Assembly: GCA_002729885.1 (NCBI GenBank)
Contig: PBUB01000018.1
Coordinates: 1 to 64,000, forward strand
DNA length: 64,000 bases
Direction: 5' to 3'
From: Spirochaetaceae bacterium
GTDB taxonomy: Bacteria > Spirochaetota > Leptospiria > Leptospirales > Leptonemataceae
Below the pieces are notes generated by a model. The model was not told the origin of the DNA. It was given only the letters and a program-made list of their open reading frames with translations, and searched no databases. The position numbers were made by a program, and so were the translations under genes. This document shows, in pieces, positions 53,165-61,978 of this stretch (the stretch's first letter is position 1; each line of letters begins with the position of its first letter).

Positions 53165-54064
53165 TTATTCCAGTCGCTCAGCGATTCTTTCTTCCAGTTG
53201 CTGAGGAGTGATGTTGGTGAGCGCTTCGCCGTCCAGGTAGAAGCTGGGTGTTCCCCTTACCCCTACGCTTTCGCCCTGATCGATGTCGCCGATTACCTCT
53301 TGCTTGATTGCGGGATCTGCCACGCATTCATCGAATTTGGCTCCATCAACGCCCAGGCTAACGGCCAGCGTACGGGATCCGCCTTCTTTTCGAGTTTCTT
53401 GATACTGGCTTTCATCGAACAGCGTATCAAAGAATTGCCAGTATTTTTCCGGCTCAATCTTGCGAACACAGTTCGCGGCGATGTGGCGACCCATGGCTTC
53501 TGGATGAAGCTGATCCAGCGGAAAATCCTTAAATACCCACTTGATTCGATCGCCGTATTTCGCACGGATCTTCTGAGCGGTGGGCTGAATGCGAATGCAA
53601 TAGGGACAGTCGAAATCTGAAAATTCAACTACAGTTACTTCGGCCTCTGGATTTCCTCGCACAGGATCTCCATCCACTGCAATATCAACCTTTGGCATTT
53701 TGGGAAGATTGGGATTTACATCCAGACCATAGTCTTCAGCCATTTTTCGAATCTTCTGATTCATGGCACCTCGAGAAGGATTTTCTGCCCATAGCTGAGC
53801 CATGAATTCCTCGGAGGATTTTCCGGCTTTCTCGGCTTCCATGGATATCATTTTTTCATACACATGATTCTGCAGAGCCTGAGCCACACGTTCATTGTGC
53901 TGTCGAATTAACTCGATGCGATCTCGCTCTTCCAGATCGTCAATCGTATAGGTCTTGCCATCCAGAGTGGCCTCTGCCTCGGGTGGACCACAGAATGGTA
54001 GTAGTGCAGCCAGACTGAGCACCGTTAGCAGGATGATAGGCTTGCGCCATTTAGAATGTTCCAT
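53165..54064 (-). CDS. DsbA-like thiol oxidoreductase lipoprotein
   Basis: This 299-residue protein has a signal peptide ending in LLPFCG, so it is probably a lipoprotein in the periplasm. A helical N-terminal domain (about residues 35-120) precedes a thioredoxin-fold (Thioredoxin_4/DsbA-like) domain with CPYC in FSDFDCPYCIRIQP and cis-Pro in VRGTPSFYLDG. It may form or isomerise disulfides, relevant to the Cys-rich exported proteins in this window. AGAGG lies 7 bases before the ATG. Last gene of the bactofilin-thrB operon. Confidence 0.85.
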   Translation of the reverse strand: MEHSKWRKPIILLTVLSLAALLPFCGPPEAEATLDGKTYTIDDLEERDRIELIRQHNERVAQALQNHVYEKMISMEAEKAGKSSEEFMAQLWAENPSRGAMNQKIRKMAEDYGLDVNPNLPKMPKVDIAVDGDPVRGNPEAEVTVVEFSDFDCPYCIRIQPTAQKIRAKYGDRIKWVFKDFPLDQLHPEAMGRHIAANCVRKIEPEKYWQFFDTLFDESQYQETRKEGGSRTLAVSLGVDGAKFDECVADPAIKQEVIGDIDQGESVGVRGTPSFYLDGEALTNITPQQLEERIAERLE

Positions 54065-54087
54065 TGTTTACCTCTTTATACAGGAGC

Positions 54088-55005
54088 TTAATTTCGAATG
54101 GTTACAGCGCCATTGTAGTCTACTTCGCACAATCGACCCGTATAACCGAAGGAGGATGCTCTGCTGATGATTCGTTCCAGCGGCTCCTTCGATACATCTT
54201 CCTTCTCATAAAAAATAGCGATTCCCGGCCCGGAGCCGGACAGGCAACTGCCAAGGCAGCCAGAATCCAGGCTTATCTCCCGGATCTCCTTGAAGCCTTC
54301 CACAGCATGTGTGCGATAGGGTTCATGCAAAAGATCGTTTCGCAGGGCTGTCTTCAAACTCTCTTTATTTCTATTATCAATATAGTCAAACCAGGCGGCC
54401 AGTCCACGCATGTTGGACACACAATTCTTTAGAGGGTAATTGTCCGGCAAATGGCCTCTACTTTCTTTTGTGGACATCTGTTTTTCTGGAACCAGTATGA
54501 TCATGCTAAAGGAATCTGGCAGTGTTCGTCTCAGGTATTTGCCGTCGGGCAGGGAGCAGATCCATCCGCCTACCCGGGCCGGAATTACATTGTCCGGATG
54601 TCCTTCCATTTCGCTGAGCAGCGCAATCTGTCTTTCCAGAGGCCAGGCATTCTTACCCAGCTGATTCAGGCGCTCATTGGCTGCCAGGATGCCGGCTACC
54701 AGAGCCATGGCCGATGAGCCAAATCCTCGGCCTGGCAGAAGATCCGATCGAACACTGGCTGTCCAGGGAAGGGCCTTTACGCTGGATTGCTCCAGCACTT
54801 TCTGATAGGATCTGGCAATTAGATTCTTTTCCAGCGGTATTGGCAGTGATTTTCCATCCGCGCCGCTAAGACCGTAGTCTGCATCCTGCTGAAATTGAAA
54901 GGTAATGTCTGTCCCCAGGGAAAGAGCAATGCCCAGAATATCAAATCCCGGGCCCAGATTGGCCGTGGTGGCGGGGACACGTATCTGCAGGCTTGAAGGA
55001 GACAA
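54088..55005 (-). CDS. thrB: Homoserine kinase
   Basis: A 305-residue GHMP kinase that phosphorylates L-homoserine in threonine biosynthesis. The N-terminal signature RVPATTANLGPGFD, the ATP-binding LLPGRGFGSSAM and EGHPDNVIPA are diagnostic, and the C-terminal GSCLSGSGPGIA completes the fold. A TTG start at 55005 is inferred; no ATG precedes the conserved region. It lies 6 bases after the bactofilin stop and 23 bases before the DsbA-like gene. Confidence 0.92.
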   Translation of the reverse strand: MSPSSLQIRVPATTANLGPGFDILGIALSLGTDITFQFQQDADYGLSGADGKSLPIPLEKNLIARSYQKVLEQSSVKALPWTASVRSDLLPGRGFGSSAMALVAGILAANERLNQLGKNAWPLERQIALLSEMEGHPDNVIPARVGGWICSLPDGKYLRRTLPDSFSMIILVPEKQMSTKESRGHLPDNYPLKNCVSNMRGLAAWFDYIDNRNKESLKTALRNDLLHEPYRTHAVEGFKEIREISLDSGCLGSCLSGSGPGIAIFYEKEDVSKEPLERIISRASSFGYTGRLCEVDYNGAVTIRN

Positions 55006-55011
55006 GATCTG

Positions 55012-55329
55012 TCAATCCATCAAACAGCTTCCGGTGAATCTGGAGCCGGATTCCACTTCCAGATCCGGGGATCGAACATCACCTTTTAGCTGGCAATTCT
55101 TGCGCAGGCTTACCTTTCGTGTGGCTACCACATTGCCGGTGAGCTCACCTTCCAGTACCAGAACTCCGGTCTGTACATCCGCTTCTACGCGAGCTCGAGA
55201 GCCAATGGAAAGATCGCCACCGGTATGGATGGTTCCTTTGAACTGGCCGTTCACCCTCAATTGCTGATCAAATTCCAGTTTTCCCCGAAATTTAATGTCT
55301 TCACCCAGTACGGTTTCCTGTTCCTGCAT
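55012..55329 (-). CDS. Bactofilin family protein
   Basis: A 105-residue protein, nearly all bactofilin (DUF583) beta-helix: repeated short strands such as LRVNGQFKGTIHTGGDLSIG and ARVEADVQTGVLVLEGELTG. Bactofilins polymerise without nucleotide into cytoskeletal filaments that organise cell shape, stalk or wall enzymes. Here it heads an operon with thrB and the DsbA-like gene, a functionally mixed set. Confidence 0.88.
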   Translation of the reverse strand: MQEQETVLGEDIKFRGKLEFDQQLRVNGQFKGTIHTGGDLSIGSRARVEADVQTGVLVLEGELTGNVVATRKVSLRKNCQLKGDVRSPDLEVESGSRFTGSCLMD

Positions 55330-55422
55330 ATCTGATTGCCAGATCCTTCATCCATCCGGCCAGTCAAGGTTTATTGGAGAAAAAACGCTGCATCTGGCCG
55401 GGAAAATGCCGTATAAATCAAT

Positions 55423-56166
55423 ATGAGTGATCTTGACATGTCCGCCATGCGCAGACTCTGGAAATCCGGACCTTCGCGCCTGGAAGGTTACTCCAAGCAC
55501 TATTATACAGAAACCGCGGATGGCGATGAACTGCAGCTGGATTACCATTTTGCCCGAGAAATGGTTCGAATTACTCTGACCATGGCCAGCGAGCGGGGCC
55601 GTCAGTATGTTGCTGTCATCAAAAAAGGAGTGATTCTCCAGGAGAGGGACTTCTCTGGAAATCGGGATGCGGATTTGAGCTCACGAATTGCTCGATTCAA
55701 GGACTGGTTCGAATATTTTCCGGACAACCACGTGCTTTCCAGTCTGGCCGGCGCCTATGGACTTCCTCTAAAATCCAAACTGCACCAGGATCTGGTGCGA
55801 GAAAGCCGGGCCTGGGAAAACCTCAAGCCCATGCGTCTGGCGGATGAATTCCGCAGATACATGGATCGCAAACGTCGTCGAGAGGACCGGGTGCAGGGTA
55901 TTGGGCCCAGGTTGCTGCGAAGGTTGCCTTCGGAAGCATTGGATATAGCCGTGGGACTGTGCATGTTTGCTGCCTTTTTAATGGGTAAACTTGGCCCCGG
56001 TGAATTTGCATTTCTGGGCGGCGCCTACGGGCTGGCTGCCGGTGGTCTGGACTGGCTCTGGCGGCAGCGGGAACCCTTTATTCCCAAGATTCTATTCTTT
56101 CATGGGCTGGCAGCCTGGACAGTGTGGCATGAAATGCAGATGCGTTTGTGGGGGATTTTTCTTTGA
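55423..56166 (+). CDS. Membrane-associated protein, unknown function
   Basis: This 247-residue protein has no recognised family. The first 165 residues are soluble, charged and partly basic (DRKRRREDRVQGIGPRLLRR). Two or three hydrophobic segments follow (IAVGLCMFAAFLMG; EFAFLGGAYGLAAGG; ILFFHGLAAWTVWHEM), so it is probably a tail-anchored inner-membrane protein. It is divergent from bactofilin by about 93 bases and upstream of the second cheW. Confidence 0.6.
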   Translation: MSDLDMSAMRRLWKSGPSRLEGYSKHYYTETADGDELQLDYHFAREMVRITLTMASERGRQYVAVIKKGVILQERDFSGNRDADLSSRIARFKDWFEYFPDNHVLSSLAGAYGLPLKSKLHQDLVRESRAWENLKPMRLADEFRRYMDRKRRREDRVQGIGPRLLRRLPSEALDIAVGLCMFAAFLMGKLGPGEFAFLGGAYGLAAGGLDWLWRQREPFIPKILFFHGLAAWTVWHEMQMRLWGIFL

Positions 56167-56206
56167 TCGGGCTTGCTTTCTGATTCGGCTCGTCTAATCT
56201 TGAATC

Positions 56207-56698
56207 ATGCAGGGATCTGTTACAGGCTCCAAGAAGGCTATCTCAGAAGTAGAACAGAAGTACATCGTATTCTCTCTCGGTGATGAGGAGTACGGTCTCC
56301 CTGTACTTCAGGTGCATGAAATTGTCCGATTGACCGAACTCATCAAAGTGCCTCACTCCAGGGATTACTTTATGGGACTTATGGATATCCGCGGTCGAGT
56401 TCTCCCGGTCATTAATCTGAAAAAGAAACTGGGTATTCACCTGGAAGAACAGGAAACCAAACTGGATCGCGCCATCATTCTGGAAACCGGCGGTCGGCGG
56501 GTGGGTCTGTCTGTAGATAAAGTCTCCCACGTAGTTCGATTCGCAGCAGAAGAAATCGATAGTGGCCCGCCTACAGTTAAGACAGTTAGCACGCGCTTCA
56601 TTACCGGCGTGGGTAAGCATAAAGATCGCTTCGTTGTTCTTATGAATCTGCAGCATCTGTTCTCGGATGAGGAACTGCAGGAACTTTTTCATCAGTAG
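56207..56698 (+). CDS. cheW: CheW-like coupling protein (second copy)
   Basis: A 163-residue CheW adaptor: KYIVFSLGDEEYGLPVLQVH and FMGLMDIRGRVLPVINLKK match the family, with GVGKHKDRFVVLMNL near the end. It differs clearly from the CheW in the che operon and lacks its acidic leader, so it may serve another receptor set or signalling array. It starts 40 bases after the membrane protein gene, with no clear ribosome site. Confidence 0.92.
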   Translation: MQGSVTGSKKAISEVEQKYIVFSLGDEEYGLPVLQVHEIVRLTELIKVPHSRDYFMGLMDIRGRVLPVINLKKKLGIHLEEQETKLDRAIILETGGRRVGLSVDKVSHVVRFAAEEIDSGPPTVKTVSTRFITGVGKHKDRFVVLMNLQHLFSDEELQELFHQ

Positions 56699-56711
56699 AA
56701 TTCTAATTCGC

Positions 56712-56740
56712 TTGACCGCCAGGCCCCCCGCAAACATTGT
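56712..56740 (+). promoter_or_regulatory. Weak candidate promoter for tRNA-Lys/Glu
   Basis: TTGACC and CATTGT at 17-base spacing, ending 10 bases before the tRNA-Lys 5' end. The -35 is good and the -10 poor. Confidence 0.25.
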
Positions 56741-56750
56741 GCCTGCGGTA

Positions 56751-56823
56751 GAGACGATAGCTCAGTTGGTAGAGCATCTCCCTTTTAAGGAGAGGGTCCT
56801 GGGTTCGAGCCCCAGTCGTCTCA
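56751..56823 (+). tRNA. tRNA-Lys (TTT)
   Basis: Acceptor GAGACGA pairs with TCGTCTC, discriminator A; anticodon loop CTTTTAA reads TTT. Confidence 0.95.
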
Positions 56824-56843
56824 GATCCGGTAAACGGACAGAA

Positions 56844-56915
56844 GTCCCGTTCGTCTAGCGGTTAGGACTCTGGATTTTCATTCCAGCAACAGGGGTTCGA
56901 TTCCCCTACGGGATG
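56844..56915 (+). tRNA. tRNA-Glu (TTC)
   Basis: Acceptor GTCCCGT pairs with ACGGGAT (one G-T), discriminator G; anticodon loop TTTTCAT reads TTC. It lies 20 bases after tRNA-Lys and ahead of a terminator. Confidence 0.94.
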
Positions 56916-56989
56916 CATAAATAGAGTTGAGCCCGACAGAGATTGCCTGGTCTTTCTCTGAGAAGCCACTCAACGATTCAAGAACTCAT

Positions 56990-57015
56990 AGGCCATCCAT
57001 CGGATGGCCTTTTTA
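56990..57015 (+). terminator. Terminator of tRNA-Lys/Glu transcript
   Basis: AGGCCATCC-ATC-GGATGGCCT followed by TTTT: a perfect 9-bp stem. Confidence 0.9.
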
Positions 57016-57167
57016 CTTTTCAGACTAATATTCGAATTCGGTGGCTGCCGATTTGCAATGACCTGCTAACCCGCTAAATTTAACTCAGCGCACGATTGTA
57101 TCCTGGATTCGCATTGCCGTTCGTTTCGAGCCTCGTAATTAGATGCATATGCCATCGGAGCGGGCAT

Positions 57168-58100
57168 TCAAAGTGACCGGCGAAATTCCAGATAATGACG
57201 AATCACTCCTTCGGGATTTTCTGTCTGTGGATAATGTCCGATTCCATCGAGATAAACGATATCTGGATGGGAAACCAGCTTGCGATAATGCTCGGCCATA
57301 TGCCGGCCGGATACTGGATCCTCGGGTCCATTGATAACTCGAATGGGTACATCGCTTTCGATGAGAGGATCCACCCATCGCTTGCGAAACTGCTTTCTCT
57401 CATCCATGTAGCGAATAAGGCGATGATAGATCTTAACTCCGTCATTGTATTGAATCAAATCCCAGAAGGTTTGGAGCTCTTCCTGGGATGGTCTGGTTTC
57501 GGGGCCGAATATTTCTGAGAAGCTCTTTTCGAACTTGCGCTGATTGATAAGCCGCGAAACCAGCGGGCCCAGTGGACTGATCAGTAGCTTCTGAATAAAG
57601 CGCGGTCGATGCACTTCCGGAAAGAGTCCTCCGTTGAGAAAGCACACGGAAAGGATTCTGGACTGCCGGTCACTATCATCCCAGCTTTCCGTATCTTGAA
57701 TGCTGGTTTCCAGACCTGGCTCATTTCTTTTGGTTCGCATCCACTGTCTTGCCAGCAACTCCTGGGCTACAGTGTCTCCGTAATCATGGGCCAGTATATG
57801 ATATTCTCTGACATTCAGAGACTCAAGAAGCCCTTCAATTAGATTGGCCTGGTCGCTTATAGAGTAATGATAGTTCCGTGGCTTATCCGAGAAACCGAAT
57901 CCCATAAGATCCGGTGCTATTTTTCTATAGTCAGGAAACCCATGCCAGATATAGGACCAGTCATAGGATGAAGTAGGGAACCCATGAATCAAAACCAGCG
58001 CCGGACCCTTGCCTTCATCTACAAAGAAAACATTCTTGCTTTCTCTATAATGGTAACTCTTACCCTTTTGTTTCCAGGAATCCGCGGTCAGTGGGCTCAT
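57168..58100 (-). CDS. MEST-like alpha/beta hydrolase
   Basis: About 310 residues from ATG 58100 (an upstream in-frame GTG at 58121 adds 7 residues). Epoxide-hydrolase/dehalogenase-type fold: oxyanion HGFPTSSYDW, nucleophile Asp in AHDYGDTVAQELLAR, and His in GHYPQTENP. The cap region, NGGLFPEVHRPRFIQKLL and later KFRKRW-like and GPEDPV segments, closely matches animal MEST (mesoderm-specific transcript) proteins. Substrate unknown; the Asp nucleophile suggests epoxide or halide ester chemistry rather than a serine esterase. Confidence 0.85.
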   Translation of the reverse strand: MSPLTADSWKQKGKSYHYRESKNVFFVDEGKGPALVLIHGFPTSSYDWSYIWHGFPDYRKIAPDLMGFGFSDKPRNYHYSISDQANLIEGLLESLNVREYHILAHDYGDTVAQELLARQWMRTKRNEPGLETSIQDTESWDDSDRQSRILSVCFLNGGLFPEVHRPRFIQKLLISPLGPLVSRLINQRKFEKSFSEIFGPETRPSQEELQTFWDLIQYNDGVKIYHRLIRYMDERKQFRKRWVDPLIESDVPIRVINGPEDPVSGRHMAEHYRKLVSHPDIVYLDGIGHYPQTENPEGVIRHYLEFRRSL

Positions 58101-58222
58101 GATCCAATGGAATCCGCTCACCGGTCCGCAATCAAGGATAAAGTCAGTAGTCGAATAAGATGGGTTGGCGGGGGGAGGGAAGCGATATTAAGAAATTTCT
58201 GAAACCGTCGAATAGCAATACG

Positions 58223-58878
58223 ATGCGCCGTGATATCCTTACTGCAATGTTCCTTTTATTCGTCAGCATTTCACCACCGATCCATTCCGAAGATCCGTCT
58301 CCTCAAGAGGCTGGGTGCTACGCCTACTTGCAGCGGTTTCCGCATCCATTTCCTGATGGACAGGGGCCCTATCATTTTCATGCCAACGGTTTTTCTTTTC
58401 TATTCTTTGAGGACGGGCGAGCATTTTTCTATGGAATACACCCTGACGGACGTCCCTGGAACCATTCCGGCAGCTGGGAATCCCGAAAGGAAAGCATTAT
58501 TCTGTACTTGATTACAGTGTTGATATGTCCTATCAATGCGAAAGGCAATGCACCCAATTTGACTATCCTCCCTCTGGATACAGATTTAGCGATTGGAATC
58601 CTGAGTACCCGTTCCCGGAGGATTTTCGTAACGAACAGATCGCCAGATGCCAGAAGTATTGCTTTCGCAGCGTTCCTGAAACCTATGGAAAGGTAGAGGC
58701 CAGGTTTCCGGTGGTATTGACCCTGAAGCGAGGCCAGGGCGGATATCCGGGATGGGTCGCAAGCAAAACAAAAGATCCTGAGCCAGTGGTTGGCAAGGAG
58801 GTGGTACGGTTTCCCTTTTTCAAGGAATGGACTCCCTTTAGCTGCGAATATGTCATTGTTGAGGAAAAATCTGAATGA
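58223..58878 (+). pseudogene. Frameshifted exported protein, paralogue of next gene
   Basis: The first half (58223 to about 58507) encodes a signal peptide (MRRDILTAMFLLFVSISPPI) and FSFLFFEDGRA...GSWESRKESIIL. The second half continues in another frame from about 58508 (DYSVDMSYQCERQC...VPETYGKVEARF...EPVVGKEVVRF). Both halves align in order with the downstream protein. Restoring one base near 58507 (for example TACCTT instead of TACTT) joins them with a length matching the paralogue exactly (21 residues from the conserved acidic-Ser-Ile to the second Cys). So it is a one-base deletion, or a sequencing error. Confidence 0.7.
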
Positions 58879-59570
58879 TTCACAGGTCACTGTTCATCCT
58901 TTTTGGTTCGATTTTCATATGGGCTGCTCCAGCGATTCTTTCGAGAGAAATCGAGAGCCTGCATCCAGACCCTGTAGAAGTGCATCGCAGAAGAGTTCTG
59001 GAGTATAGCTTGAAGGATTGTTTTCAACTACGCCAGGAACTTCGGCGCCTCATAGAATCCGAAACATCTTCAAGCGAATGGATTTCCTTTAGTGTGGAGG
59101 ATTTTACTTTTCTCTTTGGACCCGGAGGTCAATTGGAGATAGGTAGCGATTACAATCACCGGGTGCTTCCACCCATGAAGGGCTCATGGACGCTTAGAAA
59201 TGATTCGATTCTTCTAAAGGCGCGATATCGGCAGTTTCTAATCGGGCCTTGTATGGCCACCTGTATGGCCGGTTTCGGTTATATTTATCCTGAAAGATTG
59301 GAGCCCAATTCTTATGCTAAATGGGGATTGAATAAGCCTCTGGGCATTTCAAATAGCTGCAAGATGCACTGCTTCAAAGAGATTCTTGAGACTTATGGAA
59401 AAACCCTGGTAGATTTCGATCTGGAACTTGAGATGACTACAATGGGACCATCGCAGCCATCAATATTGATCCACCCCATCCAGTACTCGGACCCAGAGCC
59501 CGTGGTCGTAAAGAAAAGCTACGTATTGGACTCATTTTCGCGGCCCATGAAACTTCGATGCGAAGAATAG
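58875..59570 (+). CDS. Exported Cys-rich protein, unknown function (intact paralogue)
   Basis: A 231-residue protein with signal peptide (MIHRSLFILFGSIFIWAAPA). It shares with the frameshifted upstream gene an ordered set of motifs: FxFLFGPGGQ, GSWTLRNDSILL, CxxxC (CMATC), CKMHCFKEILETYGK and SDPEPVVVKK. Paired cysteines (about four) suggest disulfides. No family recognised. It overlaps the upstream stop by 4 bases (ATGA), so the pair was an operon. Confidence 0.65.
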   Translation: MIHRSLFILFGSIFIWAAPAILSREIESLHPDPVEVHRRRVLEYSLKDCFQLRQELRRLIESETSSSEWISFSVEDFTFLFGPGGQLEIGSDYNHRVLPPMKGSWTLRNDSILLKARYRQFLIGPCMATCMAGFGYIYPERLEPNSYAKWGLNKPLGISNSCKMHCFKEILETYGKTLVDFDLELEMTTMGPSQPSILIHPIQYSDPEPVVVKKSYVLDSFSRPMKLRCEE

Positions 59571-59770
59571 AATGGGCAGACTGATTAACTCCCAAAGATC
59601 TCTCAAGGACTAAGAGGATCCTGAAGATGCTAGAAGTCCCCGGTCTGAAGATCTGCCTTCCTGGCGCGAGCCCGAAATGATTATCTGCTTTTCCGATGGC
59701 ACTCAACATACGTGGCCAGAGATCAGTAACCTGACATCGCCGGCGATTATCGTCCGCTCATGCGGCAATC

Positions 59771-60454
59771 CTAGAAAATCCCCGGAATCAAGCTTTTCGT
59801 GTTCTGAGCCCATGCTCTGTACTGTTCCCCGTACTTTTGCTTCAAGTATTTGTCCAGCATGGGGCCGTTAAAGAATGCGAAGAAAGAGAAGACAAAGAGA
59901 ATTACCGGCACAGAATAGATGCTGCCTGTGATACAGGCCATACCCGTTACCCAGATAATATCGCCTGTATAATTGATATGACGGGCCAGGGAAAATGGTC
60001 CTTTCGTATACAGCTTTCCCTTATTCTCTGCACGCCTTTTCCAGAAGTGCCGACCCAGCTCGGATCCCGTGTTCAGGCAGGAGCCGGCGATAAAAAAGGC
60101 CAGGCCTGTCCATTCCAGCCATCCAGTGGAAGCCGCATTGAAGCGCACGAGCACCGAAAAGAAAATGAAGTACAGCAGAAAAGCAAAGGGGATGCCCATG
60201 GCTTCCTCCCAGTTCATGGATCTGCGAAGAAGATAGGACAGCGTAAATAGCATCCGAACGCTGGTCAAAATCATAGTGATAGCCAGAAGGACGCTTCGTA
60301 ACGGATTTCCTGGCTCGGGCGCATATCCTGGAAAGAGAGGGTCGGCGTATAATATGTGGAGGCCTCCCGCCAGAATCATAAATGCCGCTGATATCACAAA
60401 AATTTTCGGAAGTGATGATCCGGACTCTTTTGCATAGATGGTTTCGCTGTTCAT
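59771..60454 (-). CDS. Isoprenylcysteine methyltransferase/DUF1295-like membrane protein
   Basis: This 227-residue protein has five or six membrane helices and the C-terminal cofactor-side motif LYTKGPFSLARHINYTGDI with later YGEQYRAW, as in ICMT/PEMT and related DUF1295 enzymes (RHPxYxG). These bind S-adenosylmethionine or NADPH and act on lipophilic substrates; the substrate here is unknown. AGGGAG lies 7-8 bases before the ATG. It sits 127 bases downstream of the tetR-linked membrane gene and may be in the same regulon. Confidence 0.75.
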   Translation of the reverse strand: MNSETIYAKESGSSLPKIFVISAAFMILAGGLHILYADPLFPGYAPEPGNPLRSVLLAITMILTSVRMLFTLSYLLRRSMNWEEAMGIPFAFLLYFIFFSVLVRFNAASTGWLEWTGLAFFIAGSCLNTGSELGRHFWKRRAENKGKLYTKGPFSLARHINYTGDIIWVTGMACITGSIYSVPVILFVFSFFAFFNGPMLDKYLKQKYGEQYRAWAQNTKSLIPGIF

Positions 60455-60581
60455 ATTCTTCTCCCTGGGTATTTGTAGTACGATTTCGGTTTTCTCGGTG
60501 AGTGCGAAGCTTCCAGGTCCAGGCCTGATGCTGGATTGGCCTATCGCGAAGCGTCGGATTACCTCCCGAATGATTCTTTAG

Positions 60582-61226
60582 CTATTGCGCTCCTTCTATG
60601 CCTGCCTTTGCCGGGGTAGCTTTTTCGTGTTTGGGGCGATAGGGTTCTTCCACCGGCAGATGGGCTACCAGGAGCTTCAGATAAAAGAGAGGAAGAAACC
60701 ATTCAAAACCAGATACCGGTAAAAAGTAGATACTGATTAGAAGTGCTGTCGAATACAGTGCCAGGCTTACTGTCCTCTGTAAATAGAGTGGACAGCGCAG
60801 AATGATGCCGGCACCCAGAATAAGGATCGCACAATTCGTAGCGAGCCACTGCCAAGCAGGCGTGAATAGATAGGCCACAACGCTTAGATGAATTATATGT
60901 ATGAAAATGAATCCCATATGTTGCCAGAATCCCTGACCCTGACGGTGATACCATCTCTTCGCACTGGACGTGGAATTGGTGATAATGCCCCCTGCGATGT
61001 CGAATCCAAGAACGGCAGCCACAATGATTTGCCATATACTCTGGTTTTCGTGATTCCAGGAATACCAGGTAGCGATGATGCCTGCAAGCAGCGGCAATAC
61101 GGCTTGCAGAGCGATTTCCATCCTGGTGGCACCAGGTCCGGTGATCTTCTCAAATGGGCCTATTTTCCCTGACGGGGAAACCGGGAGCTCCCAGTTTGAG
61201 TAATGTTCTGAAGTTGAATTATGCAT
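60582..61226 (-). CDS. Membrane protein linked to tetR
   Basis: This 214-residue integral membrane protein has about five to six helices (IALQAVLPLLAGIIATWY; GFIFIHIIHLSVVAYLF; CAILILGAGIILRC). It carries several His and Trp residues in or near helices (RWYHRQGQGFWQHMGF) that could bind metal or haem. Family not recognised. Its ATG overlaps the 3' end of tetR by 8 bases, so it is co-transcribed with and probably controlled by that regulator. Confidence 0.65.
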   Translation of the reverse strand: MHNSTSEHYSNWELPVSPSGKIGPFEKITGPGATRMEIALQAVLPLLAGIIATWYSWNHENQSIWQIIVAAVLGFDIAGGIITNSTSSAKRWYHRQGQGFWQHMGFIFIHIIHLSVVAYLFTPAWQWLATNCAILILGAGIILRCPLYLQRTVSLALYSTALLISIYFLPVSGFEWFLPLFYLKLLVAHLPVEEPYRPKHEKATPAKAGIEGAQ

Positions 61227-61905
61227 CCGGTAAAACCCCCGATGTGCTATGATCTACCATTTCAAGAAATGCATCGATCTGCTTCTTTTGCCTGGCAGGC
61301 GATGTTTGGAAGAAGGCCCAGTGAAGAACGATTCCATCCATGCTGGAAATTAGAGTTCTAAGAACGTCCTTTCTGGAAGCCGGCAATCGCATCCATTTCT
61401 GGAGATCCTGTGCAAAACCGTCGAAGATACGACCCACGAAACCGTTTATTTCCTCAGATTCGGAAGCTATTCGACTTCCCAGGGACTCAAAAAACAGGCG
61501 GGTCATATGCAGCTGCCCCCGGGTTACCTCCAGAGAAGTTCTGAAAAGTTCCAGGGCCGCGATCGGTGAAGCCGGATTTGATTCGATAAATGCACGAAAA
61601 TCGTTCTGCATTTGAAGAAAGAACTGTAGGAATAGCTCTTCCATCATTTGTTCCTTACTCTCAAAGTGCAGATAGAAGGCTCCTTTGGAAATTCCAGCCG
61701 CTTCACAGATATCATCCACTCTGGTATTTGCATAGCTTTGAGTCTGGAAATGAGAGTAAGCTGCTTTCAGGATTCTTTCCTTGCCCGTTATCTCCGAATC
61801 CCTTCCATGTTTTCGTCGGGAAGCTGGCGCCTTTGCGCCCGGGATTTGATTCCGGTCCTTTGTAGACTTCATATTACTGACATGCCAGGAGAGTAGTTTC
61901 GTCAT
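61219..61905 (-). CDS. TetR/AcrR-family transcriptional regulator
   Basis: A protein of up to 228 residues (internal ATG at 61872). The TetR helix-turn-helix is clear: ERILKAAYSHFQTQSYANTRVDDICEAAGISKGAFYLHFESKEQM. The C-terminal ligand-binding domain is variable, as usual. It overlaps the membrane-protein gene by 8 bases. A perfect TetR-type palindrome lies 13 bases upstream of the longer start, so autoregulation is likely. Confidence 0.92.
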   Translation of the reverse strand: MTKLLSWHVSNMKSTKDRNQIPGAKAPASRRKHGRDSEITGKERILKAAYSHFQTQSYANTRVDDICEAAGISKGAFYLHFESKEQMMEELFLQFFLQMQNDFRAFIESNPASPIAALELFRTSLEVTRGQLHMTRLFFESLGSRIASESEEINGFVGRIFDGFAQDLQKWMRLPASRKDVLRTLISSMDGIVLHWAFFQTSPARQKKQIDAFLEMVDHSTSGVLPDA

Positions 61906-61917
61906 TGTTAATCTATG

Positions 61918-61935
61918 TGACTGACCAGTCAGTCA
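61918..61935. promoter_or_regulatory. TetR-type operator
   Basis: TGACTGAC-CA-GTCAGTCA is a perfect 18-base palindrome in front of tetR, matching the TGACTGACxxGTCAGTCA-like operators of AcrR-type TetR regulators. Occupancy would repress the tetR-membrane protein operon. Confidence 0.8.
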
Positions 61936-61978
61936 TTTTTTGGGAATTTTTCTGGTGCTTCTAGCGCTTTTGGTGCTG

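Noticed and set aside
59677..59871. 64-codon plus-strand frame overlapping the ICMT-like gene
   Set aside because: No ribosome site, runs antisense into a well-supported gene.
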